Shown here piece after piece: positions 24,370 to 37,432 of a DNA stretch of 64,000 bases. This DNA is from Crocodylus rhombifer (Eukaryota; Chordata; Crocodylia; Crocodylidae): positions 186,001 to 250,000 of the forward strand of contig JAVSML010024349.1 in the NCBI GenBank assembly GCA_038503035.1. Direction: 5' to 3'. A program made the translations under genes and the position numbers. Under the pieces are notes generated by a model. The model saw only the letters and a list, made by a program, of their open reading frames with translations, ran no database searches and was not told where the DNA came from. Each line of letters begins with the position of its first letter. Position 1 is the stretch's first letter.

Positions 24370-25841
24370 CAGGCCTGTTGAAAGTCTCTGAGTTGGGATC
24401 AGAGGGGAGAGCAACAAGGGTGATGATGTTGTGGTGGGGGGTCTGCTATAGACCCCCAGACTAGGACGATGAGGTGGATAAGGCTTTTTTCAAAGAGCTG
24501 GTATAAGCTTCCCAATCACAGGCCCTGGTTCTCGTGACTTGAATCACCCTGACATCTGCTGGGAGGGCAATACAGTGGTGTACAGGCAATCCAGGAAGTT
24601 TTTGGAGAGTGTTGAAGACAACTTCCTTGTGCAGGTGTTGGAGAGGCCAACTAGGGGCCAACTCTTAACTTGCTGATCACAAACAGGGAAGAACTGGTGG
24701 GGAAAGTAGTATAGTGGATGGCAACTTGGGCAGCAGCAGCCATGAGATGATTGAGTTCAGGATTCTGAGGAAAAGAAGGGTGGAGAGTAGCAGAGTAAGG
24801 ACCCTGGACTTAGAAAAGCAGACTTTGACTTACTTAGGGAACTCGTTGGCATCATCCCCTGGGAGGCCAGTCTAAGGGGGGAAAGGAGTCCAGGAGAGCT
24901 GGCTGTACTTTAAAGAAGCCTTACTGAGGGCAAAGGAATGAACCATCCTGATACACAGGAAGACTAGTAAGTATGGCAGAAGACTAGCTTGGCTTATCAG
25001 AGAGTTCTTCAGTGAGGTAAATACAAAAAGGAAGCTTATAGGGAGTGGAAATTTGAACAAATGACCGGGTGCAAGAGAATTGCTTGGGCATACAGAGATG
25101 AAGTCACAAAGGCCAAAATGCAGTTGGAGTTACAGCTATCAAGGCATGTGAAGGGTAACAAGAAGGGTTACTACAAGTATGTCGGAGATCAGGGAAAGTG
25201 TGTGTCCCTTACTGAGTAACAGAGGATGCAGAAAAGGCAAAAGTGCTCAATGCCTTTTTCATCTCTGTCTTCACAGGCAAGGTCAGCTCCCTGACTTCTG
25301 CACTGGGCAGCACAGTTTGGGGAGGAGATGAGAAGCCAACAGTGGCAAAAGAACAGGGTAGGGACTATTTAGAAAAGCTGGGGCCAAGATGGGATGCACC
25401 AGAGGATGCTGAGGAAGTTAGCTAATGTGATTGCAGAGCCGCTGGCCATCATTTTTGAAAGCAAATGGTGATCAGGAGAGGTCCTGGGTGATTGGAAAAG
25501 GGCAAACATGGTGCTCATACTTAAGAAAGGGGAAAAAGGAAGATCCAGGGAACTACAGACTGATCAGCTTCACCTCAGTCCCTGGAAAAATAATGGAGCA
25601 GATCCTCAAGAAATCCATTTCTAAGCACTTGGAGGAGAAGGTGATTAGGAACAGTCAGCATGGATTCACCAAGGGCAAGTCATGCCTGACCAACCTGATT
25701 GACTTCCTTCTATGTTGAGATGACTGGTTCTGTGGATGTGGGAAGAGTAGCGGATGTGATATACCTTGACTTGAGCAGGGCTTTTGACACGGTCTCCTAC
25801 AACATTCTTGTGAGCAAGCTAAGGAAATATGGGTTAGATCA
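24370..25841 (+). mobile_element. CR1 LINE, endonuclease end through reverse transcriptase
   Basis: Sense-strand copy starting at the gap edge. A GVCYRPPD endonuclease-type peptide is encoded at about 24440-24464, [20 protein letters not shown] at about 25540-25600, and the reverse transcriptase block VIYLDLSRAFDTVSYNILV at about 25759-25815. Frames are broken, so it is inactive. The copy stops abruptly at 25841, where a GC-rich foldback element begins; the YxDD part and 3' end are not found beyond it. Confidence 0.9.
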
Positions 25842-26460
25842 GGGGTTTTCAACCTTTTTAAACAAGTGTACCCCCTCTGTCTTGGAGTTTCAGCACATAT
25901 ACCCCTTTATATTTTTTTCTTGTTTCTAATGGGGGGGGGGGGGAGATCAAGGCCCCTGTGGTGAGGGAGGCAGTGGGGCAGGTGCTGCACAGCTGGGGCA
26001 GGGTGGGGTGTGGGGCAGAGCTGTGAGTGGCTCATCCAGGTGGCATGGGGTGGGGGCATGCAGCCCAGGAGGGAATGGGTGGTGTGTGCCACCAGATCTG
26101 CATGCAGGGCAGGTTGGGGTTGTGGCAGCACTGGGAGGGGGACTCAGGGGGGGTTACAGCAAATTTTTGGGTGGCTGCAGGCCCCTTCCCCCATAGCCCC
26201 ATTCCCAGCATCACTGCCACCTGGCCTGAGCACAGCCTTACCCTGTGTGCAGATCCAGGGGCACATGCCTTCTGGGCTGCATGCCCACACCCCCTCCCTG
26301 TGCCCCGTGGATGAGCTGCTTGTGGCTCTGTCTTGCACCCCACCCCACCTATCCAGGGCCTGCCTCACTGCTGTTGGCGGGGTGGGGAGGGGAGGGAGGG
26401 TGCAGATCAAGGCCCCAGTGGTGAGGGAGGGAGCAGGGACTGGGGGAGTATATATACATA
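25842..26460. mobile_element. GC-rich foldback element adjoining CR1
   Basis: The left end CAGGGGTTTTCAACC is hAT-like. The interior folds back on itself: arm about 25940-26155 against about 26175-26400, with shared phrases such as GGGGCATGCAGCCCAG against its reverse. The centre is near GCAAATTTTTGGGTGGCTGC (26159-26178). The right side carries a further direct copy of ATCAAGGCCCC...GTGAGGGAGGG and then runs into TA/GA simple repeats. No matching right end or target duplication is visible, so it is truncated or rearranged. Confidence 0.65.
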
Positions 26461-29400
26461 TACAGAGAGAGATCGATCTAGACTTAGATGGATAGGGGCG
26501 TGCATGTGTGCGTGCATATCTAGATATATTCACCCCCATCCTTAATGTGTGATTAGCTGTTATGGGAAGTGCAGTAAAAAGGTGGACTTTGCATACACTC
26601 CATCTGCATTCAGAAGTATATGTGGGTTGTTTTCTTCCAGGGATGAGTAATATAGTCTTCAGCAAAAGATGTGTGGTACTCAGGAGCTGCCCTTATTCAC
26701 TGACAGTTCTGCTATTCCAATGGCATGTGGATGTTTGGGATAGTTATGGTTATTAAATGGGATATAATCTTTTCTGTAACTTGTGCCAATTTTGTGTTGG
26801 GCTTTGAATATTAGGACAGACCATCTTTTAATTATGCAGAGAACAAAGCACGGGAGTGATGTGTATGTAACCACCTGAATTGGATTGCTGTTTTTTTACT
26901 AGTTGTAGTTCTTTAAGGATATGATTTCATTCCTAGTTATGACGTGAAATAATGCAGCTTCTTGATCTCTGTGACCACATCTGTGTTTGATAGAATGAGG
27001 TGCAGTTTTCTAGGCAGCTGCAAGTGGAGGTGAGATTCTTTTACAATAGAGGCCATTTGGGAAGTTCAGAATGCTCTTGAGTTCACAAATCTACTCTATG
27101 TAATAGGTTTATTTTCTTCTGAATGGAATGTGATAGGGTCTGTCTTACTTGGGTTCATCTTGCCTCTTCTCTTTTTTGTCCTGCATTGGATTTTCTCCTT
27201 CCTATGTTTTTTTCTCTCTCTTTTTTTTTTTTCTCTCTGACATCTGCTCACTTGAGAACTAAGTGTACTAATCATAGATGGGATCAAAAGCTGGAATATA
27301 AATACTCTTCCTGACACACTTAGTTAAGAAGCCAACTCTTCCTTCCTTGACTCCTCTTCCTGTAATTCCTGGAAGAGGCAGTCCTATTAGGTTTTTGTCC
27401 CTGAACCTTGCTCACAGGCTTGATCCACTTGCTCATGGGCTTGATCCACTATTTCTGCCTCTAGCTATTAGGTATCTGAGATTTGAAGCTTGCTCTCATC
27501 CTGTGAACTCTGGCTATTGTAAAGGAATAAGTGCAGTTTCTGTGTTCACTCTCAAGCCTCAGAGCACTTTTGGATGCTTTGAGGATGAGAGTTTTCCCCT
27601 ATCGTACACGTTCCACTGCCTGTCGTGCCTCTCCCCTTTCAGTGCCTGTCCCTATTTTAGATCAGTTTTACAAAGCTTTTGCTGGTTTTCAGCCAAGTGC
27701 AGTTGTGGAAACTGAGCATCTGCAGAGATACTAGCACTGTCTTGTAGACATAGGCTGTCTGCTCCACAATAGAAAACCTAGGTCAGAATAGCTGTAGTTA
27801 GTGGCCCACCTTCCTGGTGTATATGGAGCCTGTACCTGGTGAATAGCTTAGCTTAATGTGTCCAGTAAAATAAGCTATATTAGCAAAATTACAGGTATAC
27901 CATGTCTATATAGGTCTGTCTGCATGAGGGCTTTTGCCAGTATGTTGCCTCGGTGATACCCTTAACCAACATTATTATACTGGCAAACATTTAAGCAGTA
28001 GACTAGCTTTTGGGGGACATCATACCCAGGTTAAATCAATGGTGTGATTTTTAAATGGTCAGCTGGGCAACCATAAGGGTATTTGAACCAGACCACTGGA
28101 GAGATTGTATGGTACATGATGTGGCAGTGATATTCAGCTTAAATGTTTTGTAATACCCAACCCTTGGGTATTTAGTCATTTCTTTCTTTAGTTTTAAATG
28201 AAAGCTATTTTCATGATTTATCAGGGGTAAGAATAAAAAGGTACCTTAAAATAAGGTAATAGCATTTCCTAGCATTTTTGAAAACCTTACATTGAATATT
28301 TTACATAATTCAAAATATTTTGTACAGAAACAGTTAATTCATATAGCCTTATCAAATGTGAAACTTTGTTAATCAGTGGTATACTGTGGACATCTAAGAT
28401 CCCATTCTAAACTTTCAGCCTTACTCAAATTGAGGGGTGTCTGTCATACTGTGTAATTAGCTCTACTGGTGTCGGTGGAAGTACTTCTTGATTAAGGTAC
28501 TTACTGAGGCTGAATTAGAAATTGGTAGAATTAGGCCAAAATACATAGAACTGATATGTTTAGGTATTTTAAACACACTTTGTTTGGCCTTTGTAAGGAA
28601 AAATGGAAAGATTGAATATCTCTGCCAAAGATTGTTTAAGCCACAAAATGAACTAGGCAATGTTTCTGTTCTTGCATGTGTTAAGATTCACCTATCTGGA
28701 AAAGCTATAATTTTAAGAGCATGTGCCCACAAAATATAAATGCATTTGACTCAGATTTGTGAAATTGCATGCCTCCGTGAATTGCTTTTCTTGATCTTGC
28801 CTCTGAAGTGGATACTGTTATTTTTGTGGGGGAGTGTGGAGGTGGGAGGAGGGATGGGAGACTAGCTTTTCCAGTCAGGCAGTGACTAAAACACTTTCAG
28901 GGAAAACACCGCTACCTTCCTCCACTGCGAGTTCTATTTAGGGAGAATAGACCCTGTCATCATGAAAGAGAAAGGGCTGGTTGTTTTCCAAAACTGTTGT
29001 CTCTGGTCTTCTCTCATCCCTCAACTCTGAAGGTGAGCATGAGTTAAGAGACCCATTGAATGAAGGGTAAGTGGAATATTTCAGCTCTTGTCTAGAGCAT
29101 TTGGCTGGAAGTCACACGCCCTTTTGCCAGCTACTGCTCAAACAGGTCCCGTTGCTATGCAGTTGGACATGAGAGTTGTTCGAGAGTCTTGTTGAGGTCA
29201 TGTATAAAGGCAACTCAGAACTAAGCAGGGAAAAGTTCATTTTGCTCTGTAAACCACATGTTGAAAGGGCCAATATTAATGTACACTACAAACCTTCAGT
29301 ACAAAAAGCAAGCAGATAATTTGGACAGCTATAATTTCTGGTTTTACAAGTTCTTTCTTGAAGACTAGCGATTAACTTACTCTACAGTAAAAGGAAAAAT

Positions 29401-31339
29401 AGAAGATCAACTCGATGAAGTGAAACAATCTTTTTGTTTAAACATATACTTCTAAAGCTAATACAGAAGGGCACTTCTGTGTTTAGTTGTGCAGTTTTAC
29501 TCTTAAAATGAAATGATTTAGGAACTCTTTGAACCTGGAACTCGTATCCATTAATGAAAATTATGAACAGCTGTTTGTTCCAAAATATTGCTTTTAATGT
29601 ACATATTTTTCTTTAAGACACTTGACTTTCCTTTGAATTGTGGCAGGAATTAAAAAGCCTGACAGTTTGGTCTTAGTGAGAACTAAAACTCTACTTGGTT
29701 ATATCTCTGTTCCTTTTTAGGTAGTATTGAATAATGAAACATTTCTAGTTGTTGCTTGCATTAGCTTGTCATCAAAAATACGTTGTCTTTGACTTCAAGA
29801 AATTGCTAACATTGTGCTGAACTTACAAAGTCAGCAGAAGGTGGTAGAGAAATTGGTTGTGCAGCTACTTGATGTTGTTGTTAATACATGTTTACAGTGC
29901 AGGACTAGTAAGAGCTGACTGAAGCTGCCTAAAGTGCGTCCTGTCTGAAATTCTCTCCTTTTTTAAGTTTGAACTATGGGTTACATTCCTTTGCAAGTTC
30001 ATACTAACCTTTGCTTGTTGCTCGGTGGCCATATCTCAGTTGAAGGTGATTGGTACTTTTGGATTAGCAGTCCTAATGGATAATTGTTAATTAAGCCCAG
30101 CGATTTTAAGGGCTGATATTATAGTGCTGCACAGCTAATCACTGGTACAGCTGCAGAAATAGCTGTTTAAGGTGTAATAGTAAAATGACATCCTTTCTGG
30201 CTCATAGCTGCTGAATGGAGTACAAAAGGAAAAATGCAGGATGACAAATAGAATAATTAATTAAATGAGTTTCAGAGCATCCATATCCTTAAGCTGGGCA
30301 TGTCTACTGAATGAATATTCTGTTTTAATTTCCTTCCCTTCAGTCCCATGGATCATGTATTGAAATTATTTTCAACAGGCTCTGTTTTAAAGTTCTGTCT
30401 TGTTATCTGTATGCATTCAGAACTCAGGGACTTGAGAGAAGTAATATCAGAATTGGCACCATTGTGACCATGTGTATTGGATCTCTGCTTAAAATACAGT
30501 AGTATCTAAAATATGTTCAAAGACTATAGAACAAATGAGGGTTGGTACTGTCCTAGTCCTGAAGTCAGTGATCCAAGAATCTGATTTTTGCATGAGCCAT
30601 AATGTTTCTCCATTTAAAATCAGATGTTAACATGACAGCAAATGTTTCTCATGAAAGTCTTTCCATTTTGGAACTAACATTTATACCCCAAAGCTATTGT
30701 GTATTTATAGTTTAGCTATGACAAGATTTCACACTTCAGACACTTTCTCTCACTAATACCTAACTAGTTGTTAACACAGGCTGTTCAAATAGTAAGTTGT
30801 TGAAAGCTGTATCTAAGTTAGATAGTAACAGGAAGTATCGAGTATTAAAGTTGAAAAATAATGAATAACCATTAAACTAACAGCAACACCACTGAAAATG
30901 AATGGCATATATGATTTAGGGTCTGCTTTGGCCATGACTTTGTCCGGTATCACAGAAGTGTTGCATCCTGGCTTGGGCAGATAATGCTGCTCACTTCCAT
31001 GCTTCCACACATTGGGGCTCTGGCTTACGTGCTCATTGTCATGGTTAATACTAGCTGAGTTTGCTTATAAACAAATGAGAATACATTTCCCTTGAGGTTC
31101 TGACTCTGCTCATTGCCTATTCAGTTGGCACTCCTAGGATCATAGCAAGATTACACTTTTGTGCTCTGATAGCATTCCAGAAGTTACTGCATTGCTTCTT
31201 ATTTTGCTTGGCATGTCAGTGGCTTATAGAAACAGTTTTTTGACTTGATCAGTTCTACTACCATTGCCATGTGCTAGAAATAGGTGTAGTTGCTAGCATA
31301 AAACTGCCATGTGTATGTACCTGCTCTCAAAAGAGAGAT

Positions 31340-31450
31340 CATGGGAAAGTAGGGCTGGAAGAAACCTCGTGAAGACCTCTAGTCCAGCCCCTGCTCAGGG
31401 CAAGGTCACCCTTGATTAAATCATCCCATTGAAGTCTCTCTCTAACCTGC
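31340..31450 (-). mobile_element. CR1 LINE, 3' end fragment
   Basis: Contains the reversed CR1 tail phrases AGGGCTGGAAGAAACCTCGT and AGTCCAGCCCCTGCTCA. It is worn and short. Its 3' neighbour (31459-31530) is a small tandem duplication. Confidence 0.75.
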
Positions 31451-31458
31451 TGTTGGAA

Positions 31459-31530
31459 ATTTCCACAGTTCATATAGTGGGTTCATACTGTGGAAATTCC
31501 ACAGGATTTCCACAGTACATATAGTGGGTT
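31459..31530 (+). repeat. 25-bp near-exact direct duplication
   Basis: Positions 31459-31483 and 31506-31530 differ at one base and are offset by 47. The sequence between includes an inverted copy (ACTGTGGAAATTCCACAG). It is a local duplication with no evident function. Confidence 0.8.
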
Positions 31531-32378
31531 TATTGCAACATAGAGCAAACAGTAGGAAAGTACTGAGTCTTAAAATTGGAGATCTTCCTGCAGCCTACAC
31601 AAACTGAACAGTTCCTTTTTATATATAATTTTTTTATATTGCCTTTGTCACCTTCCGTTAGTGCACTGAGTGGCAGGACAGTTGCAGGTAGCTTGCTTTT
31701 TTGTACAGTCTTTCTAAGCTGAGAATTGTGTGTAGTGTAAGTGTTTTGTTCTGGTTCAGTTTTTGTTTTAATACATGAACACCATGTTAATTGTTGCATT
31801 TGGAAGTATCTTGCCTTGCTATTGGAATTAGATACTCAATACACTGTAGAGATGAGAGAACACCTTTGTTTGCTTAGTTTCTAAAATTGGCAAATTACCT
31901 CATGCGTGGAAGAGTCTACTTACAGCCTCAAAACAAAATCAGACAGATCTGAGAATTGGAGCCTTTATAAAGTTTTTTGTAAGTTGTCTTTCAAAAGCAA
32001 TATTGTACAAATGTTGGGAGTAGTGAAATGCATGAAGGCATCTTATGGTTATGCCAGCAAAGTTTTATCATCAAACATTCTTCACTTATGCCCAGTGCCT
32101 GTATCAATGGCATTTGGCTTCCTGGATGCACACTGGATGGTTACCTGTGGGTTTTTTGCTCAGGCTTCTTGTGAAGGGACTACATTTTATATTCAGAGGT
32201 GCTAAAAAAAAAAAAACTGTTCAGAACCTATGGTATCAGATATTTAATGGGTGCTGACAGTACATGCAACTTGGATGCACAAAGGAAAAACAAGAATCCA
32301 TTTTTGCAGGCCTCCATTGCCAAAAAAAAAAAGTTTTAAGTGAACTAGAATCATAACTTATTGTTAAATGCTCTCTAT

Positions 32379-33880
32379 TAGGGGTGCACTGATGGGAATT
32401 TTTTTGACCGATACCAGTGGCTGATTTTTTGAGGAGCTGTATCAGCCGATACCTATCTGATTCCAGTATGTACCTGGACAGCTTGGACACCAGTGTTGGG
32501 CTTGTTAGTCTGGTATGGGGGAAGGGGTGGATCGAGGCCCCGTGGGGAGGGAGGAAGTGGGGCAGGGACAAGTGCTGCTCAGCCAGGGTGGAGCACAGGA
32601 CAGAAAAAAATCCTGCAGCACGCTTATGGGCTTGGCAGTGCTACACTTGCTAGCACCATGGCCGAAAGACTTGGGGGTCATAATTGACCACAAGATGAAC
32701 ATGAACCATCAATGCGATGTTGCAGCTGGTAAAGCAAACCAAACTCTGGCTTGCATCCATAGATACTTCTTTAGTAAATCTCAGGATGTCATCCTCCCAC
32801 TTTACTCAGCCTTGGTGAGCCTGCTGCTGGAGTACTGTATCCGAGTCTGGACTCCACAATTCAAGAAGAATGTGGAGAAGCTTGAGAGTGTCCAGAGAAG
32901 AGCCATGTGCATGATCAGAGGACAAGAGAATAGGCCTGATGAAGAGAGGCTGAGAGCCATGGGACTCTTCAGCCTGGAAAGGACAGGCTCAGGAGTGACG
33001 TGATGGCAGCCTATAAGTACATTGGGGTGTGCATCAGGTTCTGGGGGAACGCCTCTTCACCAGGACACCCCAAGCGATGACTAAGTCCAGCGGTCACAAA
33101 CTCGTCCAAGTATATTTTAGGCTGGAATTAAGGAAAAACTTCTTTACCATCTGAGTCCCCAAGGCCAGAGGTGGTGCAAGCACCTACTCTGGGCTCTTTT
33201 AAGAGACGTTTGGATGCTTGTCTCGCTGAGATCCTTTGACCCTAGCTGACTTCCTACCCTTGGGGCAGGGGGCTGGACTTGATGATCTTCCGAGGTCCCT
33301 TCCAGTCCTAATATCTATGAAATCTATTAAATTGTCTGGGGTGGGGGCAGCTCCCACCCTGCACGCACCCTGGGAGGGCACGGGGGGTGGGGGGAGCATG
33401 TGGCCCCAGATCTGCAAGGGCTGGAACAAGATGCTGCTGTTGGCTGGGGCCAGAGCTGGTGCCGGGCTCTTTCTGGTGGGGACTGGGCCGGGCCAGGCTG
33501 GGCTGTGCTTGGGGTGGGTGGTAGTGGTGCTGGGAGTCAGGGTTTGGGAGGGGGCTGCAGCCCCCCCCCCCCCACCAAATTTGCTGTAGCCCCTCCAACC
33601 TCCCCCCTCCCAGCACCACTGCCATACACCCTAACCCTACAGCCCCCACCCCCACCCCCCCTCACAGATCCAGGGACATGCATTTTCCCCCCCCATGCCT
33701 CCTGGGGTGTGTGCAGTGGTGGGAGCTGCCCCCTCTGTCCACCTGGCCCAGCTGAGCAGCGCCTGCCTCAGCCCAGCCCCACTCCATCCCTCTCCCTGGG
33801 GGCCTTGATCTGCTCCTTCCCCCTGCTTTTTCCCCCCTCTACTAGTCTTACTAGCCAGTGGCTGCAGCCCTGAGCTGCTC
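32379..33880. mobile_element. foldback hAT-like element interrupted by CR1
   Basis: The left end TAGGGGTGCACTGATGGG and the nearby CGATACC phrases resemble the ends of the element at 43526-44684. The left arm (32379-32603 and, after the CR1 insertion, 33327-33560) pairs with the right arm (about 33595-33880). For example, GGGGGCAGCTCCCACC at 33343-33358 recurs reversed at about 33717-33732, and GGATCGAGGCCCC near 32529 recurs reversed near 33803. The right terminal inverted repeat is missing, so the copy is truncated. The two parts join well if the CR1 is set aside. Confidence 0.65.
32604..33326 (+). mobile_element. CR1 LINE 3' part nested in foldback element
   Basis: A sense copy with an open frame covering the C-terminal part of CR1 ORF2: LGVIIDHKMNMNHQCDVAAG, DVILPLYSALV, VEKLESVQRRAMCMIRGQE. 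It then has the 3' untranslated part and ends CCTAATATCTATGAAATCTA. This part is less broken than the other copies, suggesting a younger insertion. It splits a GC-rich foldback element, so it arrived later. Confidence 0.92.
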
Positions 33881-35819
33881 TTTTAACTCCCCCCTCTTCC
33901 CCTTCCCCTGCACTGTCTAATTTTTGCTGCCCCCCCTGCCCCCTCAGCCAGCACCTCTCAATCCCCATCCCACAAACTGCTCTGGGTGCAGCTGCTTTTA
34001 TCAGTGTTCACTGCTGACAGAACCAAGCAAGTAAGTCCGGGTGGGATGGATAGGGGTAAAGGTTTGCTGGGGGGGTGGACCCCACCCCACCCCACCCTTT
34101 ATCCCTTGCATGTCATGCCTGTCACCCCACCCCACCTACGAGTTGTGCCTGGCTTCCCACCCCACCCATGGGTCGTGCCTGGCTCCCCATCCCCTGGTGG
34201 GCCCCGATCCCCTCCAGTCTGCTGGACTCCCAATCTCCCAGCTAGCCTCCTCCTATCGTGGCTTACCTGATACCTGGCATGCATTTTCAGTCAATTTAAC
34301 CTTCCCCTAATGCCCCCAAATGTCTATACTTAGCCAAAGATAAAGTATAACCTTTATACTAAATTTGATACTTAAGCAATAAAAGATTAACGGTTTGAAT
34401 AATTGTATATTATTGTGTACATTTTACATTATAAAGCAGGAATGTTGCATTTGTTTACTAGGTTTTTTTACTTCTCCAGTGAAAGGAAGCTCAAATTACT
34501 TTTAAAATAAACACAACATATTGTTGAATAAAACTTTGTGTAACTGATTATTTAAGAATGGAAGCATTTGTAGCTAATGAAAAGATGTAAACTGTTTCCA
34601 ATCATCAAGTCTTCTAAAATTTTAGAATAAGTAGATCTCATGCCCTCGCATTTTCATTGTAGGTTCATAAATGGGGAAGAAAGCAAGAGTTCCTGCTTTT
34701 GCAGCGTTAAATCAGTTACTCAATTTTGAATGAATTAGTCACTGAACTGAACCAGTTGATTAAACTGAAGTTAAGAAAATGTTCTTTGCACCTGTAGAGG
34801 AGTCTACTGCTGATGTAGCAAAGTAACAAACCCAAGGTGCTTAGTCAGAGGCTTTCACTATTTCAGTAGTTTGACTTTAAGGATTCACCAGCAAACATGT
34901 TTTGCTTGAATATTTAATGCAGTTTATTTCATTAGTCCTTTTGCAGATGTTCAGAGATGCAGACACTGACTTCTCAGGTGCTTTATTTGTCTCTCTAAAC
35001 TAAAATACTGTAGCACTCATGGCCAAGGGGTTGCAATAGCAGAAATAGTCAGTTGTTAGGTGGGAGGGTTTTGGTTTTTGGGAGGAAGGGGGGGTGAAGA
35101 GTGTGGTGCGTTATGTCACAGGAAGAAGGAGTCTTATGGAAGAGGGAGAGGGAGCAGTTTAAGGAGTAGCATGGAAACATATAGCAAATGTACAAGAAAA
35201 ACTATTTGTAAATTAACATGTTTTAATTGTCATAGCAACCAATGAAAATATGCCTTTAAAAAACCCCAAAGCAAAATACAATGGGAAAGTTAATAGAAAT
35301 GAGTGAGTTAAATCAGGCTTTTTGCTTGTTGATTTAAATAGACTTTATATCAGTCAGTCAATCCACCCTGCATTAAACCATAATTCTTCCAGCTGAAATG
35401 GATTTAACATCTAATTGCTTATACTCTACAGCCGTAGTCAGTGATGTTTCCAAGTCAGGTCTGAGATGAGCTAATGTTCCAACCTAGCCACTACTGCTGC
35501 TTTTTTATCCCATTGTTTCTCCTTGGCTGTGGTGCAGTGTAGCGTCTTACTGCCTGGCCCCAGCAGAGGCATGGGCATGGATGAAACTCCATGCCATCCA
35601 AATGTCTGAAGTCTCCTTGGCTTTGTGGGTTGAGTCCATTTTTCTGTCATTGGTTATTCTCAACATAGAGAAGACTGGATTTATGTGCACTTGGTGCTGT
35701 TCTGGTGAGGTAGCTTACCAGTTAAACTAGCATTTTGTTCACCTTTTGCTCTGAGTGGACTCATGAATCTGATCCAGCAGCATAATTTTTGTTCTCGTTT
35801 TATCAGGAAAAAGGTATAT

Positions 35820-35866
35820 AGTGTGTGTGTGTGTGTGTGAGGGAGAGAGAGAGAGAAAAAAAAAAA
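35820..35866 (+). repeat. GT / GA / A simple repeat
   Basis: A run of about nine GT units followed by GA units and an A tract. It is a compound microsatellite in intron 1. Confidence 0.95.
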
Positions 35867-36022
35867 GGCAATTACTTATGAGCTACGAAAAGCTTTCCAA
35901 CATCCCAGAGGAAATAGATTCATGTACACAAAGCAGGTGGGAAGGCCTAAGGTACAATGTAAACATTCATAAAAGTATGACATACACTCTAGAAAGTGTT
36001 TCTCAAAATGTAGGTATTAGTG

Positions 36023-36355
36023 CAGTGGTGTTTAACCTCTGGTCTTTGAGGCCATGTCATCCAGCCCCTGGGGCATCCCATAGATCTAGAAATTTGGCAG
36101 TGGGGGAGTGCCTGCCAAATATCTGGAGCCATGGAAAGCTCCACAGGCTAGATGTGTGGCTCTGGGTACTAGATCATGACATATACAGTTTGATCAACAT
36201 GTGATCAGGTCTAGCACGTGGGGTCAAGCTGATGTGTGCACCTGGACAGGCGCACTGGATTGCATCTCCAGACTGACCATGCACTGGGGGCTGGCCTGTG
36301 GACTGGCCCTGAACCACTTCTCTGGGCCATGGGACCAGAAGGCAGAGAAGCACTA
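36023..36355. mobile_element. hAT-like non-autonomous element (333 bp)
   Basis: The left end is CAGTGGTGTTTAACCTCTGG and the right end, reversed, is TAGTGCTTCTCTGCCTTCTGG. The two share CTGGTC just inside. Flanking octamers TATTAGTG and TAGTAGTT agree at 6 of 8. The assignment is tentative; no transposase is present. Confidence 0.55.
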
Positions 36356-37432
36356 TAGTAGTTGGCTGTAAACTTGACTATAAATTAAGGTTTGATATTG
36401 TTGCTCTTAGAAATCAGAAAAAAAGGTTGAGTTATGAGGGTGAGGGTAACTTCATGTGCCACATACATTTTTATTAGGGACATTTGATTCAGGAAAGCAA
36501 GAAAGATTGACCAAATTGCTGGTATACCTCCTGACTATTGCAAATTAAAAGTACGTACAGATATTATGTAGAAGACTATTTCAGTGCATATAATTAACTT
36601 GCTATATGAGGGAGTTCTTCTCCTGGCTTCATAACTGACAAAAAGGCAGTAGTTGAGTAAGAGTGTGGTCTTCTAGGTTTGTGCCTAAGTAATGGACAAT
36701 AATCACAATAGCAGTGTGCATATTATCTATTTAGATTAGCATGTTAGAAACATTATGCAGACAATGCGTTGTGCCAACTAGAAGTCTCTTAACTTCTCAA
36801 CAGTGTTTATCATTGCTACATTAATAATATTTCATAAGCTGTTAATATCTAGAAAATGTTTGGTCTTCCTAAAACGCATCTATGATTTTTGGAAGAAATG
36901 ATTTTGAGTTGTGAAGTAAAGTGAATTAACTTTAAAATCTATAGGAATAAGTAAACGTTTTTCTGTGTCATTCTTACGTTTTGTGGACCAAGGCAAAATA
37001 CTAGGTTATGATGAAACACTCAAAATACTCTTTCTGTGTTACAGTTTGTAACTCAAAGAGCTACATGTGAAAGTGTTTCCTTGTAACAAATGCTTGACCC
37101 TCAATAAGGAATTTGGTCAATCATGTAATAACTGGTGTCTCAAGAATATATTTGTACTATGGTGGTACTAGGAACCTCAGTTTATTAAGCAGTATATTAA
37201 ATAGTCTCAGAACAAAAAATATGCTCCCTGCCCACTTCTAAATTAGCTAGCTCAGACATTGCCAGCAGAGTAGCCAAAGCACTGTGGAGGTTGGTGCAGG
37301 CAGCTCAAGAAGCTGAGAAGACCCATTTCCCACTACATTGTGGTTCACCTTGCTGTGGCAATGCAGTGCCCATGTTAGGGTATGGTTACACAAACAAGCT
37401 ACCACAAGGCAAGTTAGGGTGTCAGTTTAAAG

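Noticed and set aside
23828..24464. Open frames of 140-187 codons across the N run
   Set aside because: They consist almost wholly of unknown bases.
26010..26665. Open frames of 161 and 173 codons on opposite strands
   Set aside because: They lie in or beside the foldback element and have no conserved motif.
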